Assembly: GCA_023459355.1 (NCBI GenBank)
Contig: JAEWUM010000018.1
Location: forward strand, 1-64,000
Source of the DNA: Bacteroidota bacterium
GTDB taxonomy: Bacteria > Bacteroidota > Bacteroidia > Bacteroidales > Paludibacteraceae
Direction of reading: 5' to 3'
DNA length: 64,000 nt
The notes under the pieces are model-generated. The model worked only from the letters and a program-made list of their open reading frames with translations. It did no database searches and had not been told where the DNA came from. A program made the position numbers and the translations under genes. Positions 33,383 through 42,830 of the stretch are shown piece by piece. Numbering within the stretch: the first letter of the stretch is position 1; every line of letters starts with the position of its first letter.

Positions 33383-35812
33383 TTATCTTATATTCGCAAT
33401 ACTCATGATATCAGCAAAAACACCGGCGGCTGTTACGCTTGCCCCGGCACCGTATCCTTTGATAATCATCGGGTAATCGTAATAACGTTCAGTTTTAATC
33501 ATGATGATGTTGTTGCTACCTTCCAGTTCGTAGAAAGGATGACGCATATCCACTTCCTGCAAACCTACAGAACAATCTCCGTTTTCCATGGTAGCCACGA
33601 AACGGTAACGTTTATTTTCGGATTGCAGACGTTGGCGTACACTTTCAAACTCGGCATCCATTTCATGAATGGTATTCCAGAAATCTTCCAAAGTACCATC
33701 AAAATAACGCTGCGGAATAAACAAGTTTTTCTTCACATCACTTTGTTCTACCTTATAACCTGCTTCCCTTGACAGAATCACTAATTTGCGGATTACATCC
33801 GTACCACTTAAATCGATTCTCGGATCAGGTTCAGCATAACGGGCTTCCTTCGCCAACTGAATGGCTTTGCTCAACGGAATTTCAGCACTGATGGTATTGA
33901 AAATAAAGTTCAGCGTACCGGAGAGTACCGCTTCTAATTTCAGAATTTTATCGCCGGAATTAACCAGGTTATTCATCGTGTTGATAATCGGCAAACCGGC
34001 ACCCACATTGGTTTCAAACAAGAATTTGATGCCTTTCTTGCGGGCAATTTCTTTCAATTCGGCATAGTTGGTATAATCGCCGGAAGCAGCAATTTTATTG
34101 GCCGCTACCACCGACACGTTGTGTTGCAACAAATCTTTATAGAGCGCAGCCACCTGATAACTTGCTGTGCAATCAACAAATACAGGATTGTAGATATTCA
34201 TATCCAGGATACCCTTCAGAATTACTTCCGGAGAAGTCGGGATACCATCCAGCGCAATCAATTCAGGGTAATTACTTAGCATAATACCATCGCGGTTGAA
34301 CAGCACCTTGTTTTCATCCGCGATGCCCACAACCTTAATTTTCAGGTTGTTTTGCTTTTTCAGCTTGGGCTGTTGCAACATAATCTGATCCAGCAGACCA
34401 CCACCTACCGTTCCTGTACCCACTAAGAAAATATTCAGCTCCTGATATTCCGACAGGAAAAATGCTTCATGAATCACATTCAGCGCTTTCCGCAAGGATA
34501 CCGAATCAATTACAAAAGAGATATTCGTTTCAGAAGCTCCCTGTGCAATGGCAATTACATTTACACCACTGCGACCGAGGGCGCCAAATAATTTACCGGA
34601 AATACCGGGAATGCGTTTCATATTATCGCCCACCACCGCGATAGTAGCCAAGTCCTTTTCAGCCTTGACATTATTAATTTCACCGATGGCCAGTTCGTGG
34701 GCAAATTCTTCGGAAATCACCTTGACTGCGATATCCGCTTCCGCATTGGTAACACCGATAGAGATCGTATTTTCGGAAGAAGCCTGTGAAATGAAGAAAG
34801 CCGAGACACCCACATTGGCAAGCGCACCGAACAAACGTTTACTCACCCCGATTACGCCAACCATACCGAGACCCTGCATGGTCACCAGCGCCGAATCGTT
34901 GATGGATGAAATTCCTTTTACCGGCTGATTACTTGTATCCTTTGCACGGGAAATATAGGTTCCCGGCGCATCCGGGTTGAACGTATTCTTGATTAAAATA
35001 GGGATATTCTGATGATATACCGGGAAGATTGTCGGCGGATAAATGACTTTAGCGCCATAATTGCAAAGCTCCATCGCTTCGATGTAGCTCAAATTATCAA
35101 TCACAAAAGCCTTGCTAATCACGCGTGGATCGGCCGTCATAAAGCCATCCACATCCGTCCAGATTTCGAGGCTATCGGCATGTAAGGCAGCAGCCAGAAT
35201 AGCCGCCGTATAATCAGAGCCTCCACGACCCAGATTCGTAATAACACCCGACTCTTTATCCGTGGTGATAAAACCGGGACAAACCGTCAACACCTGTTTT
35301 TCAGGAAAATAACTACGGATAAGCGCATTGGTAGTTTCAATATCGAGCGTATGTTTCCCAAATGCCGTATTCGTTTTGATGAAATCAGGAGAATAGGCAT
35401 AAGCAGCGCCTTCGATAACTGTAGCAATAATAACCGAAGAAATCCTTTCGCCGAAACTTACAATTAAGTCCTTCGTCTGCTGATTCAGTTCTTTTGAGTC
35501 GGCAACTTGTTTGTAAACGGCTAAAAGTTCGTCAAATATGCCATTAATTTTTCCTTTGATACCATCAGCTTTCGTTTCCGTCATGACGCCTTTAATGACA
35601 TCAAAGTGACGTTTCACCACGGCATCAAACTCAGTCTCAACGTTCTGCCCTCTGAAGGCCATATCGGTCAACGCAATCAGCTTGTCAGTTATGCCACCCA
35701 GGGCAGATACCACCACGATTACCGGTTCTTTCTCACTCTCAACGATGCGTTTTACATTTAAAATGCTTTCTACGGAACCTACGGATGTTCCGCCAAATTT
35801 CATTACCTTCAT
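33383..35812 (-). CDS. thrA: Bifunctional aspartokinase / homoserine dehydrogenase I
   Basis: This is an 809-residue fusion. The aspartokinase domain begins MKVMKFGGTSVGS and has GRGGSDYTAAILAAAL. Two ACT domains follow (about 300-455), then a homoserine dehydrogenase with the NAD site FLVGTGTVGGGLLDQI (from about 465) and VLSGTLNFIFNT. It catalyses steps one and three of the aspartate pathway to threonine and methionine, and its homoserine is the precursor used by MetY after acetylation. No attenuator peptide is evident in the short leader shared with the divergent tRNA-Arg promoter. Confidence 0.96.
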   Translation of the reverse strand: MKVMKFGGTSVGSVESILNVKRIVESEKEPVIVVVSALGGITDKLIALTDMAFRGQNVETEFDAVVKRHFDVIKGVMTETKADGIKGKINGIFDELLAVYKQVADSKELNQQTKDLIVSFGERISSVIIATVIEGAAYAYSPDFIKTNTAFGKHTLDIETTNALIRSYFPEKQVLTVCPGFITTDKESGVITNLGRGGSDYTAAILAAALHADSLEIWTDVDGFMTADPRVISKAFVIDNLSYIEAMELCNYGAKVIYPPTIFPVYHQNIPILIKNTFNPDAPGTYISRAKDTSNQPVKGISSINDSALVTMQGLGMVGVIGVSKRLFGALANVGVSAFFISQASSENTISIGVTNAEADIAVKVISEEFAHELAIGEINNVKAEKDLATIAVVGDNMKRIPGISGKLFGALGRSGVNVIAIAQGASETNISFVIDSVSLRKALNVIHEAFFLSEYQELNIFLVGTGTVGGGLLDQIMLQQPKLKKQNNLKIKVVGIADENKVLFNRDGIMLSNYPELIALDGIPTSPEVILKGILDMNIYNPVFVDCTASYQVAALYKDLLQHNVSVVAANKIAASGDYTNYAELKEIARKKGIKFLFETNVGAGLPIINTMNNLVNSGDKILKLEAVLSGTLNFIFNTISAEIPLSKAIQLAKEARYAEPDPRIDLSGTDVIRKLVILSREAGYKVEQSDVKKNLFIPQRYFDGTLEDFWNTIHEMDAEFESVRQRLQSENKRYRFVATMENGDCSVGLQEVDMRHPFYELEGSNNIIMIKTERYYDYPMIIKGYGAGASVTAAGVFADIMSIANIR

Positions 35813-35898
35813 CTTTTCTATTAGCTTATTTTTTGAGCCTGCAATATTAGCGATTTTTCCCCAATAATTAAGTGGATTTTTTGTTTTTTAATTAATGA

Positions 35899-35930
35899 GT
35901 TGTATTTTCAGGAAAATTATACTACTTTTG
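35899..35930 (+). promoter_or_regulatory. tRNA-Arg(UCU) promoter
   Basis: GTTG (35899-35902), 20-bp spacer, TACTTTTG (35923-35930), 37 bp before the tRNA. Confidence 0.55.
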
Positions 35931-35967
35931 CAGCGCTTTTCGAACAAAAAAGCAAACTTAGTGAAAT

Positions 35968-36041
35968 GGTCCGGTAGCTCAGCTGGATAGAGCAACAGCC
36001 TTCTAAGCTGTGGGTCGTGGGTTCGAATCCCGCCCGGATCA
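35968..36041 (+). tRNA. tRNA-Arg (anticodon UCU)
   Basis: The full cloverleaf has acceptor GGTCCGG/CCGGATC (one G-U), a D arm with AGCTGGATA loop, anticodon loop CTTCTAA (anticodon TCT) and a standard T arm GTGGG-TTCGAAT-CCCGC. The discriminator is A; CCA is not encoded. A T-rich tail follows (36074-36085). Confidence 0.96.
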
Positions 36042-36129
36042 CGAAAAAAAAGCTAATCATTAGTTATGGTTGGCCTTTTTTTTTCGTGTTACAAGCAAGC
36101 AACTATCCTGCTTATCGGGTCTAAAACAA

Positions 36130-36213
36130 AAAAAGCTCAGAGGCTTTCAGAAAAAGCTCTGGGGTTTTTGAAAAAAGCTCAGAGCTTTTTGAAATATCCT
36201 CTGGGGTTTTCAG
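36130..36213. repeat. 21-bp tandem array, four units
   Basis: There are four contiguous 21-bp units starting at 36130, 36151, 36172 and 36193, alternating AAAAAGCTCAGAG-type and AAAAAGCTCTGGG-type. The third unit is a near-perfect palindrome (AAAAAGCTC / AGCTTTTT). Confidence 0.88.
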
Positions 36214-36247
36214 AATAAGGTGGTAATGTATGGGGTTACTTATCAAG

Positions 36248-36340
36248 GCGAATCAGGAGTTATTTTTGTTCAAAGCTGCATTGTTTTACTAAGCCGCGCA
36301 GCGGCTTAGTAGAATCATTCAACTACTGATTCGCATTATT
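36248..36340. repeat. Palindromes and 19-bp word shared with prs region
   Basis: GCGAATCAG (36248-36256) is inverted to CTGATTCGC (36326-36334) around a CTAAGCCGC/GCGGCTTAG hairpin (36292-36310). The 19-bp word ACTACTGATTCGCATTATT (36322-36340) is identical to 20944-20962, so the two array-bearing spacers share more than array form. Confidence 0.65.
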
Positions 36341-36451
36341 TATATTGTATTGATTTGCGTGTTGGAAAATCTATCACAGAAAGGGATTCTGTAATTAAAT
36401 GTAAATGAAAACATTATACACCTTTACAGACAAAACAGGACTTATCTAAAG

Positions 36452-36606
36452 CGAGTTGCCCAACTCGCGCAAACGAGTTGGGCAACTCACGCAAACAAGT
36501 TGGGCAACTCACGCGAACGAGTTGGGCAACTCGCGTAAACAAGTTGGGCAACTCGCATGAACAAGATGGGCATCTATCTCAAAACAGATGGGCAACTGCA
36601 AACACA
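36452..36606. repeat. 22-bp tandem array, six to seven units
   Basis: The 22-bp units start at 36452, 36474, 36496, 36518, 36540 and 36562, with a looser seventh unit from 36585. The core is GAGTTGGGCAACTC, itself an inverted repeat. There are no unique spacers between units. The array ends about 25 bp from the stop codon of the arr gene. Confidence 0.9.
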
Positions 36607-36632
36607 AACCTTTAATATGACTTTTACTGATT

Positions 36633-37073
36633 TTAGTCGTTCAGAGAATGAACGCCTTGTTCCTTTAATTTTTCAAGGTGGTCTTTCATTGTTTTAACCT
36701 GTTCAGCTGGGTGTCCAATCCAGACTGTGACTTCTCCTACAACTCTGAATGGCTCGGTAGAACGATATGATTTTGTCGGATTACCCGGAAACTTCTTGTC
36801 TGTCAGGTCCGGATCGTCTTCTATTTCTCCGGTAGGTTCTACCAGATAAATTCTTTCACGTTCTTGTCCGGAGGCGAGTTCTGCACCCCAAATTGCGGCA
36901 TCCAATGTTGCTGTCAGGAAAATGTATTTTGCATTTTTTTGCTGCCCGTAGTTTGAATTGTAACCAGCTTCTATCAGGTCACCTACTTTTAAATCTGCTT
37001 TCGTTCCGTGAAAATAAGTTTGCACGAAAGATGTTGCTCCTTGTACGTTTATCTGCTGTTTGTTTTGTTCCAT
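36633..37073 (-). CDS. arr: Rifampin ADP-ribosyltransferase (Arr)
   Basis: The protein has 146 residues from the ATG at 37073. A longer frame from 37130 adds 19 residues without similarity to known Arr N-termini. Arr hallmarks: TYFHGTKADLKVGDLI, LTATLDAAIWGAELASG, RIYLVEPTGEIEDDPDLTDKKFPGNPTKSYRS in pieces, and VVGEV. Arr transfers ADP-ribose from NAD to rifampin and inactivates it. No integron or insertion sequence flanks it, so it looks chromosomal; the 22-bp array lies just beyond its stop. The physiological role of chromosomal Arr copies is unclear. Confidence 0.9.
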   Translation of the reverse strand: MEQNKQQINVQGATSFVQTYFHGTKADLKVGDLIEAGYNSNYGQQKNAKYIFLTATLDAAIWGAELASGQERERIYLVEPTGEIEDDPDLTDKKFPGNPTKSYRSTEPFRVVGEVTVWIGHPAEQVKTMKDHLEKLKEQGVHSLND

Positions 37074-37309
37074 TTTCAAAGCGAATGATGTTAACCCGGG
37101 TTTGTCAAGCTTGCTTGAGCACATAATCAATGATAACGTTTAGTGGCAAAAATTGTTTTAGACATTTGCTATCATAGTCCATAAGATTTTGCTTGCTATC
37201 GGCAACAGCATCTCTCCCTAACCAACAGATTGCCGACTGGGATATTCACCAAAAAACCTTATCTTTGCAGCCGACAAAAACAAAAAAGACAATCAATTGT
37301 TTATAGGAT

Positions 37310-38875
37310 ATGCAAACCCAACTTCAACTCATACTTACACCGGAACAAGTTCACAAGGAAGATTTACTAAAGCAAAAAGTTGCTGAAAAGATAAACGTGC
37401 CCATCAACCGCGTTGAAGCAATCCGTATCATCAAAAAATCTATTGATGCGCGGGCGGCATTTCCCAAGATAAACCTGACCGTTGAGGTTTATTTGGATGA
37501 GGCCCCTCCTAAAACAATATATAATAAGAAATTTAACTATCAGGATGTGCGCGACAAAGAACCGGTGCTTGTTATAGGCTCGGGACCTGCCGGCTTGTTT
37601 GCTGCATTGAAACTGGTCGAGTTGGGCATGAAACCCATCGTACTGGAACGGGGAAAAAAAGCCGAAGATCGCAGATATGATATTGCTTCACTAAACCGGA
37701 ATAAAGGCATCAACCCTGAATCGAACTTTTGCTTTGGCGAAGGTGGTGCGGGGACATTCTCCGATGGAAAACTGTACACCCGATCCAAAAAGAAAGGAAA
37801 TGCGCAGGAAATCTTAGAGATATTTCATTATCATGGCGCTGCCGAAGATATTTTATTCGATGCGCATCCACATATCGGCTCCGATTTGTTGCCAGGCGTA
37901 ATCGCCAACATCAGCAATACCATCACCTCGCACGGCGGGGAAATTCATTTTGAAAAGAAACTGACCGAAATTATCCTGGACGGGAACCAGATTCGGGGTT
38001 GTAGAACAGAAGATGGAACTGAATACAAAGCCAATTACCTGATACTCGCAACCGGTCATTCGGCACATGATATTTACGAAATGCTACATGCGCAAAAAGT
38101 AAAACTCGAAACCAAAGGCTTTGCCATGGGCGTTCGGGTTGAACATCCGCAGGAGTTGATTGATAAGATTCAATACCACTGTCCGGCCCGCGGCCCTTAC
38201 CTGCCGGCTGCGAACTACAGCTTAGTGGAGCAGGTGGCCGACAGAGGAGTTTATACCTTTTGCATGTGCCCGGGTGGCAGGATAGTGCCCGCCGGCACCA
38301 GCGACCATGAAATCGTGGTGAATGGTATGTCGGCCTCTAAACGCAACTCTCCATTTGCCAATTCGGGTGTAGTGGTTGAAATCAGACAGGAGGATATTCC
38401 GCAGGAATTTCAGCAACACGGAACATTAGCCGGGTTACGATATCAGCAACACCTCGAGCACCTGGCTTACCTTAACAATGGCGGACTTGGACAAAAGGCT
38501 CCGGCACAACGGCTCATCGATTTCGTAAGGGGAAAAGTTTCAGCTGATTTACCCGAATGCTCCTATATGCCGGGGATTATTTCTTCTCCCTTGCATTTCT
38601 GGCTACCAGAACATATTTCAAGCAGGTTACGGGAAGCTTTCAGAATGTTTGACCGGAAAATGAGGGGTTATCTGACTAATGAAGCGGTAGTTGTTGGCGT
38701 TGAGACCAGGTCTTCATCAGCGGTGCGGATTCCGCGTGACCCGGAAACGGGTCAACACCCGGAAATAAAGGGTCTGTTCCCTGCCGGCGAAGGTTCCGGA
38801 TTCTCAGGAGGAATTACCTCTTCAGCCATAGATGGTGAAAATGCAGCAAATCATGTATTTTCATTGAGCCACTGA
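37310..38875 (+). CDS. FAD-dependent dehydrogenase (COG2509 type)
   Basis: The 521-residue protein has an N-terminal domain of about 75 residues typical of this family and an FAD dinucleotide fold (VLVIGSGPAGLFAALKL, from about residue 85). The conserved FCFGEGGAGTFSDGKLYTRS and a C-terminal GEGSGFSGGITSSAIDG that closes the FAD site are also present. The substrate is unknown. A -7 element TATCTTTG is at 37260-37267. Its 3' end overlaps the convergent AraC-type gene by 25 bp. Confidence 0.88.
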   Translation: MQTQLQLILTPEQVHKEDLLKQKVAEKINVPINRVEAIRIIKKSIDARAAFPKINLTVEVYLDEAPPKTIYNKKFNYQDVRDKEPVLVIGSGPAGLFAALKLVELGMKPIVLERGKKAEDRRYDIASLNRNKGINPESNFCFGEGGAGTFSDGKLYTRSKKKGNAQEILEIFHYHGAAEDILFDAHPHIGSDLLPGVIANISNTITSHGGEIHFEKKLTEIILDGNQIRGCRTEDGTEYKANYLILATGHSAHDIYEMLHAQKVKLETKGFAMGVRVEHPQELIDKIQYHCPARGPYLPAANYSLVEQVADRGVYTFCMCPGGRIVPAGTSDHEIVVNGMSASKRNSPFANSGVVVEIRQEDIPQEFQQHGTLAGLRYQQHLEHLAYLNNGGLGQKAPAQRLIDFVRGKVSADLPECSYMPGIISSPLHFWLPEHISSRLREAFRMFDRKMRGYLTNEAVVVGVETRSSSAVRIPRDPETGQHPEIKGLFPAGEGSGFSGGITSSAIDGENAANHVFSLSH

Positions 38876-40071
38876 TCAAATTTTTGTTTTTCATTTCTCC
38901 TGAAAGCCCGCTTGAAATGGCCGAAATGATCAAAACCTGAATCATACACCAGGTTTCTGATGGTTTCATTGTCTTTTTTAGCTGATTTTCTAATCAGGTT
39001 CATGGCGTGTTTATATCGCATCAATGCAATCATTTGTTTGCATGTGCTGCCATAATAGTATTTCACACAAAAATGAATGTGATGTAGGGGAACCTCCAGT
39101 TTATCGCTTAATTTCTCCGCGTTAAAATCATGATCCAGATAAGGCTGGGTCTCTTCCACATACTGTAAAAGCCGCTTCGACAAACCATCAAAATAATCAT
39201 TATACGTTTTCGCTTTATCGGCGGCTTCCAACACGCTGTAACTGTATTTTCCTTCAGCATTGACAAGCAACTCTTTCATCATAGGATTCAACACCTGACT
39301 GGTGGGAAATCCAAATAAAATACCGGGATTAAACAAAATAATCAGGGGGAATATGGAATTGATTATGACAGAAACGAGAAATAAATTATCATTTTCCATT
39401 CTACTGATAAAATCCATTTCCGGATCGAACCTGAAATACATAGTTAAACCCAAATGCATAAAAACCAGCAGCAGCGACGCAATTGAAATGAGATTCAGCC
39501 ACCTGTAATTTGACACATAATGCTTTCTGAGCACTCCCTCCAATACTTTTATCTTCCCCCGATAGGCACGGTGTAAAACAACAATCGACCACAAAATATA
39601 AAACATCATAGAAGCTATTCTAATCAGGGTATTAAACCACACTGGCAAAAAAACCAATTTTGAGTTCATATAAAAACTCAGATTCTGTAACGAACGCTCA
39701 GCCATATCCAGTTTAAACTCGACGGGTTTAAACAAATAAGGCATCATGACAATCAAATTGAGAAAAAAAGGCACCAAATGAATCAGGTCTTTGTCTGTAA
39801 ACTCATGATGTTCGTTAACAAGACCACGTATAAAAAAATAGAACAGCGGTCCAACCAGAAAAAACAAAGGCCCGGAATAACCCACCAGCAACATCAGCAA
39901 CTGGGCAGAACCTCCGTTTATAATCGTGTCATACAGCACCGATGTAAACGAAATAACCAACAGATATAAAGAAAAAGATAGAATATGTTTGTTCAACTTC
40001 CAGTTAGAAATCAGCATAACAATTGCCAGAAAAGCATTGAACAAAGCTACTAAGTAAGTAATACTTATCAT
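38851..40071 (-). CDS. Membrane-bound AraC-family regulator
   Basis: The 406-residue protein has about seven N-terminal membrane segments (residues 1-250) and a C-terminal AraC helix-turn-helix domain (about 300-406, with LSDKLEVPLHHIHFCVKYYY and NLVYDSGFDHFGHFKRAFRR). This layout senses a signal at the inner membrane and binds DNA directly. Targets are unknown; neither neighbour is an obvious partner. It overlaps the FAD dehydrogenase gene by 25 bp at the 3' ends. Confidence 0.87.
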   Translation of the reverse strand: MISITYLVALFNAFLAIVMLISNWKLNKHILSFSLYLLVISFTSVLYDTIINGGSAQLLMLLVGYSGPLFFLVGPLFYFFIRGLVNEHHEFTDKDLIHLVPFFLNLIVMMPYLFKPVEFKLDMAERSLQNLSFYMNSKLVFLPVWFNTLIRIASMMFYILWSIVVLHRAYRGKIKVLEGVLRKHYVSNYRWLNLISIASLLLVFMHLGLTMYFRFDPEMDFISRMENDNLFLVSVIINSIFPLIILFNPGILFGFPTSQVLNPMMKELLVNAEGKYSYSVLEAADKAKTYNDYFDGLSKRLLQYVEETQPYLDHDFNAEKLSDKLEVPLHHIHFCVKYYYGSTCKQMIALMRYKHAMNLIRKSAKKDNETIRNLVYDSGFDHFGHFKRAFRRNEKQKFDQWLNENT

Positions 40072-40138
40072 TTTAACTTGATATTTTTATTAATGATTAG
40101 TTTAAGAATTTAAGAGCTTATGGATTCGTCCCAAACGC

Positions 40139-40172
40139 TTTTAATTCTTAATTTTTAATTCCTAATTCTTAA
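40139..40172. repeat. TTAATTC heptad tract
   Basis: It has five units of the TTAATTC / TTAATTT / CTAATTC type with 7-bp period, in the spacer between the AraC-type gene start and the end of the nqr operon. Confidence 0.65.
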
Positions 40173-40212
40173 AAATCCGGGCATAAAGTTACAAATTTTT
40201 CTGACCTGAAAT

Positions 40213-40246
40213 TTAAAAGGAGTTGAAAAATTCCAACTCCTTTTAA
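40213..40246. terminator. nqr operon terminator
   Basis: TTAAAAGGAGTTG and CAACTCCTTTTAA form a 13-bp perfect stem with A/T flanks, 36 bp after the nqrF stop on the minus strand. Confidence 0.8.
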
Positions 40247-40281
40247 TTCTAATTTAATATTGACGTATAATAATAATTTGA

Positions 40282-41541
40282 TTATGCACCGAAATCGTCG
40301 AACATCAGCATTTCGCGTGGCACACCCAAGTCGTACAACATCTTCTCAACAGCTTTAGCCATCGGACCGGGACCACACATGTAGTATTCAATATCTTCGG
40401 GTGCATCGTGTGTTGACAAATAATTATCCAGGATTACCTTATGAATGAAACCCACATAACCGGTCCAGTTATCTTCGGGTTGAGGTTCACTCAGCGCGAT
40501 ATTGAAAGTAAAATTCGGGAATTCCTTTTCCAGTTTTCTGAAATCTTCTTCATAGAAAATTTCGTTTTTGGAACGGGCACCATACCAGTAAGTAATTTTC
40601 CTGTCACTGATTTTCAATGTATTCAACAGATGCAGGATGTGTGAACGCAATGGAGCCATACCGGCGCCACCACCCACGTACAACATCTCCTTTTTGCTGT
40701 CAAGTATCGGGTGGAATTCTCCGAACGGTCCGGATATCATCACTTTATCACCCGGTTTCAGGTTGAAAATATAGGAAGAACAGATACCCGGTTTTACATT
40801 TGCCCAGGCATTGGCATTTCTGTCCCAGGGCGGAGTGGCAATACGCACGTTCAGCATCACGATATCTCCTTCCGCAGGGTAGTTCGCCATAGAATAGGCA
40901 CGCATGGTTTCTTCGTCGTTTTTGCAGGTTAAATTCCACATACTGAATTTATCCCAGTCACCACGGAAACGGTCGGCTACTTCAAAATCGGCAAATTTAA
41001 TATCATACTTAGGCACATCTATCTGGATATATCCACCGGGTTTGAAGTTCAGTTTTTCTCCTTCCGGAAGTTTTACCACGAATTCCTTGATGAAGGTGGC
41101 CACGTTGTTGTTTGAAACAACTTCACATTCCCATTTCTTCACGCCCAAAATAGACTCATCCATTTTGATAGACATATCATTTTTTACTTTCACCTGACAT
41201 CCGAGTCGCCAGTTGTCTTTAATTTCCTTGCGACTGAAATGAACCGCTTCAGTAGGAAGAATTTCTCCACCGCCTTCGATTACCTGGCATTTACACTGGG
41301 CACAAGAACCACCACCCCCGCAGGCAGAAGGCAAAAAGATATTCTGAGCCGAAAGTGTTCCCAATAATGTACTTCCCGCCGGAGCAACAATCTCCTTTTC
41401 GCCGTTGACGGTAATTTTCACGTCACCGGAAGGAACCAGGTATTTTTTGGCAACTAATAAAATGACGGTAAGCAATAGTATAACCAGCAGGAAGACCCCC
41501 AGACTGGCAAAAATCATTGTTGAATTGATAGCTAATATCAT
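40282..41541 (-). CDS. nqrF: Na+-NQR subunit F
   Basis: The 419-residue protein has an N-terminal membrane helix (8-30), a 2Fe-2S ferredoxin domain with Cys74, Cys80, Cys83 and Cys115, and an FAD/NADH reductase domain (RAYSMANYP, GGGAGMAPLRSH). It is the NADH entry point of the sodium-pumping NADH:quinone oxidoreductase. It is the last gene of nqrABCDEF. Confidence 0.97.
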   Translation of the reverse strand: MILAINSTMIFASLGVFLLVILLLTVILLVAKKYLVPSGDVKITVNGEKEIVAPAGSTLLGTLSAQNIFLPSACGGGGSCAQCKCQVIEGGGEILPTEAVHFSRKEIKDNWRLGCQVKVKNDMSIKMDESILGVKKWECEVVSNNNVATFIKEFVVKLPEGEKLNFKPGGYIQIDVPKYDIKFADFEVADRFRGDWDKFSMWNLTCKNDEETMRAYSMANYPAEGDIVMLNVRIATPPWDRNANAWANVKPGICSSYIFNLKPGDKVMISGPFGEFHPILDSKKEMLYVGGGAGMAPLRSHILHLLNTLKISDRKITYWYGARSKNEIFYEEDFRKLEKEFPNFTFNIALSEPQPEDNWTGYVGFIHKVILDNYLSTHDAPEDIEYYMCGPGPMAKAVEKMLYDLGVPREMLMFDDFGA

Positions 41542-41567
41542 GATTTAATTTAATTTTAGAATAACAA

Positions 41568-42185
41568 TCAGATTTTCAATCCGGAGAAACTCATAAACGC
41601 CATGGCCATGAGGGCAACCGTGATAAAGGTAATGCCCAATCCCCGCAAGGCCGGGAACACATCCGAATATGCCATCTTCTCGCGGATGGCAGCCAGACCA
41701 ACGATGGCCAGGAGGAAACCAACACCCGAGCCAAGCGCATAAGAAGTTGCTTCACCAATATTGACAAACTGACGTTGTTGCATAAATAAAGAGCCCCCCA
41801 TGATGGCGCAGTTTACTGCAATCAAAGGCAGGAAGATTCCCAGAGAAGCATATAATGAAGGACTCACTTTTTCCACTACCATTTCAACCAACTGTACGAT
41901 GGCTGCGATTACGGCAATAAATAAAATGAATGCCAGATAGCCCAAATCAAGAGATGCGAGCGAGGGACTCAACCACTTCAATGCACCTTCTTTTAACACA
42001 TAATTTTCAAGCAGGTAATTCACCGGCAATGTTATACCAAGTACGAACACTACTGCAATACCTAAACCCATGGATGTTTTAACATTTTTAGAAACCGCGA
42101 GATATGAACACATCCCGAGGAAAAATGCAAATATCATGTTATCGACAAATATCGACTTTACAAATATACTGGCCAGATTTTCCAT
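41568..42185 (-). CDS. nqrE: Na+-NQR subunit E
   Basis: The 205-residue protein has six membrane segments and the conserved NqrE/RnfA start (FVKSIFVDNMIFAFFLGMCSYLAVSK). The Cys in FLGMCSYLAV is one of the conserved residues that, with NqrD, hold a membrane iron-sulfur centre. It lies 12 bp from nqrD. Confidence 0.96.
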   Translation of the reverse strand: MENLASIFVKSIFVDNMIFAFFLGMCSYLAVSKNVKTSMGLGIAVVFVLGITLPVNYLLENYVLKEGALKWLSPSLASLDLGYLAFILFIAVIAAIVQLVEMVVEKVSPSLYASLGIFLPLIAVNCAIMGGSLFMQQRQFVNIGEATSYALGSGVGFLLAIVGLAAIREKMAYSDVFPALRGLGITFITVALMAMAFMSFSGLKI

Positions 42186-42197
42186 ATAGCTGAATTT

Positions 42198-42830
42198 TTA
42201 TTTTTCCTGTAACTCTTTGTTAACTGAACGGTGTACCCAAATAATCACGGCAACTAAGATAAGCGCCATCGGTGGCATCACCATCAAACCATTATTTACA
42301 TAACCTGCATCGTATATTGCCTGCGGTATGATTTGCAATCCAAACAACTTACCAGAGCCAAGCAATTCACGGAAGAAAGCAACTGCCACTAAAATCCAGG
42401 CATAGCCGATACCGTTACCCAATCCATCGATAAACGACTCCCAGGGTTTGTTTGCCATGGCAAATGCCTCGAGACGTCCCATCAGGATACAGTTCGTAAT
42501 AATCAACCCGATGTAAACCGAAAGCTGAACACTCACATCGTATGCAAATGCTTTCAGGATTTCACTCACTACCGTTACTAATGATGCAACCACCACGAGT
42601 TGCACGATGATACGGATGCGGTTTGGAATGGTATTTCTCAGTAAAGAAATAATCACGTTAGAAAATGCCAGGATGATGGTTACTGAAAGTCCCATCACAA
42701 TAGCCGGTTCTAACTTCGCCGTTACCGCGAGCGCGGAACATATACCCAACACCTGCACGGTAATCGGGTTATTTTTGCCAAGAGGTCCTAAAAAGACCTG
42801 TTTGGTTTTATCTGAAAATAGTTTACTCAT
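42198..42830 (-). CDS. nqrD: Na+-NQR subunit D
   Basis: The 210-residue protein has six membrane segments and the NqrD/RnfE pattern (NPITVQVLGICSALAVTAKLEPAIVM in pieces; later TNCILMGRLEAFA). The conserved cysteines in GICSALA and TNCILMG are present. Its start overlaps the nqrC stop by 4 bp. Confidence 0.96.
   Translation of the reverse strand: MSKLFSDKTKQVFLGPLGKNNPITVQVLGICSALAVTAKLEPAIVMGLSVTIILAFSNVIISLLRNTIPNRIRIIVQLVVVASLVTVVSEILKAFAYDVSVQLSVYIGLIITNCILMGRLEAFAMANKPWESFIDGLGNGIGYAWILVAVAFFRELLGSGKLFGLQIIPQAIYDAGYVNNGLMVMPPMALILVAVIIWVHRSVNKELQEK

Noticed and set aside
35813..35898. Threonine/isoleucine leader peptide for thrA
   Set aside because: The leader is short, with no Thr/Ile-rich frame and no terminator stem.
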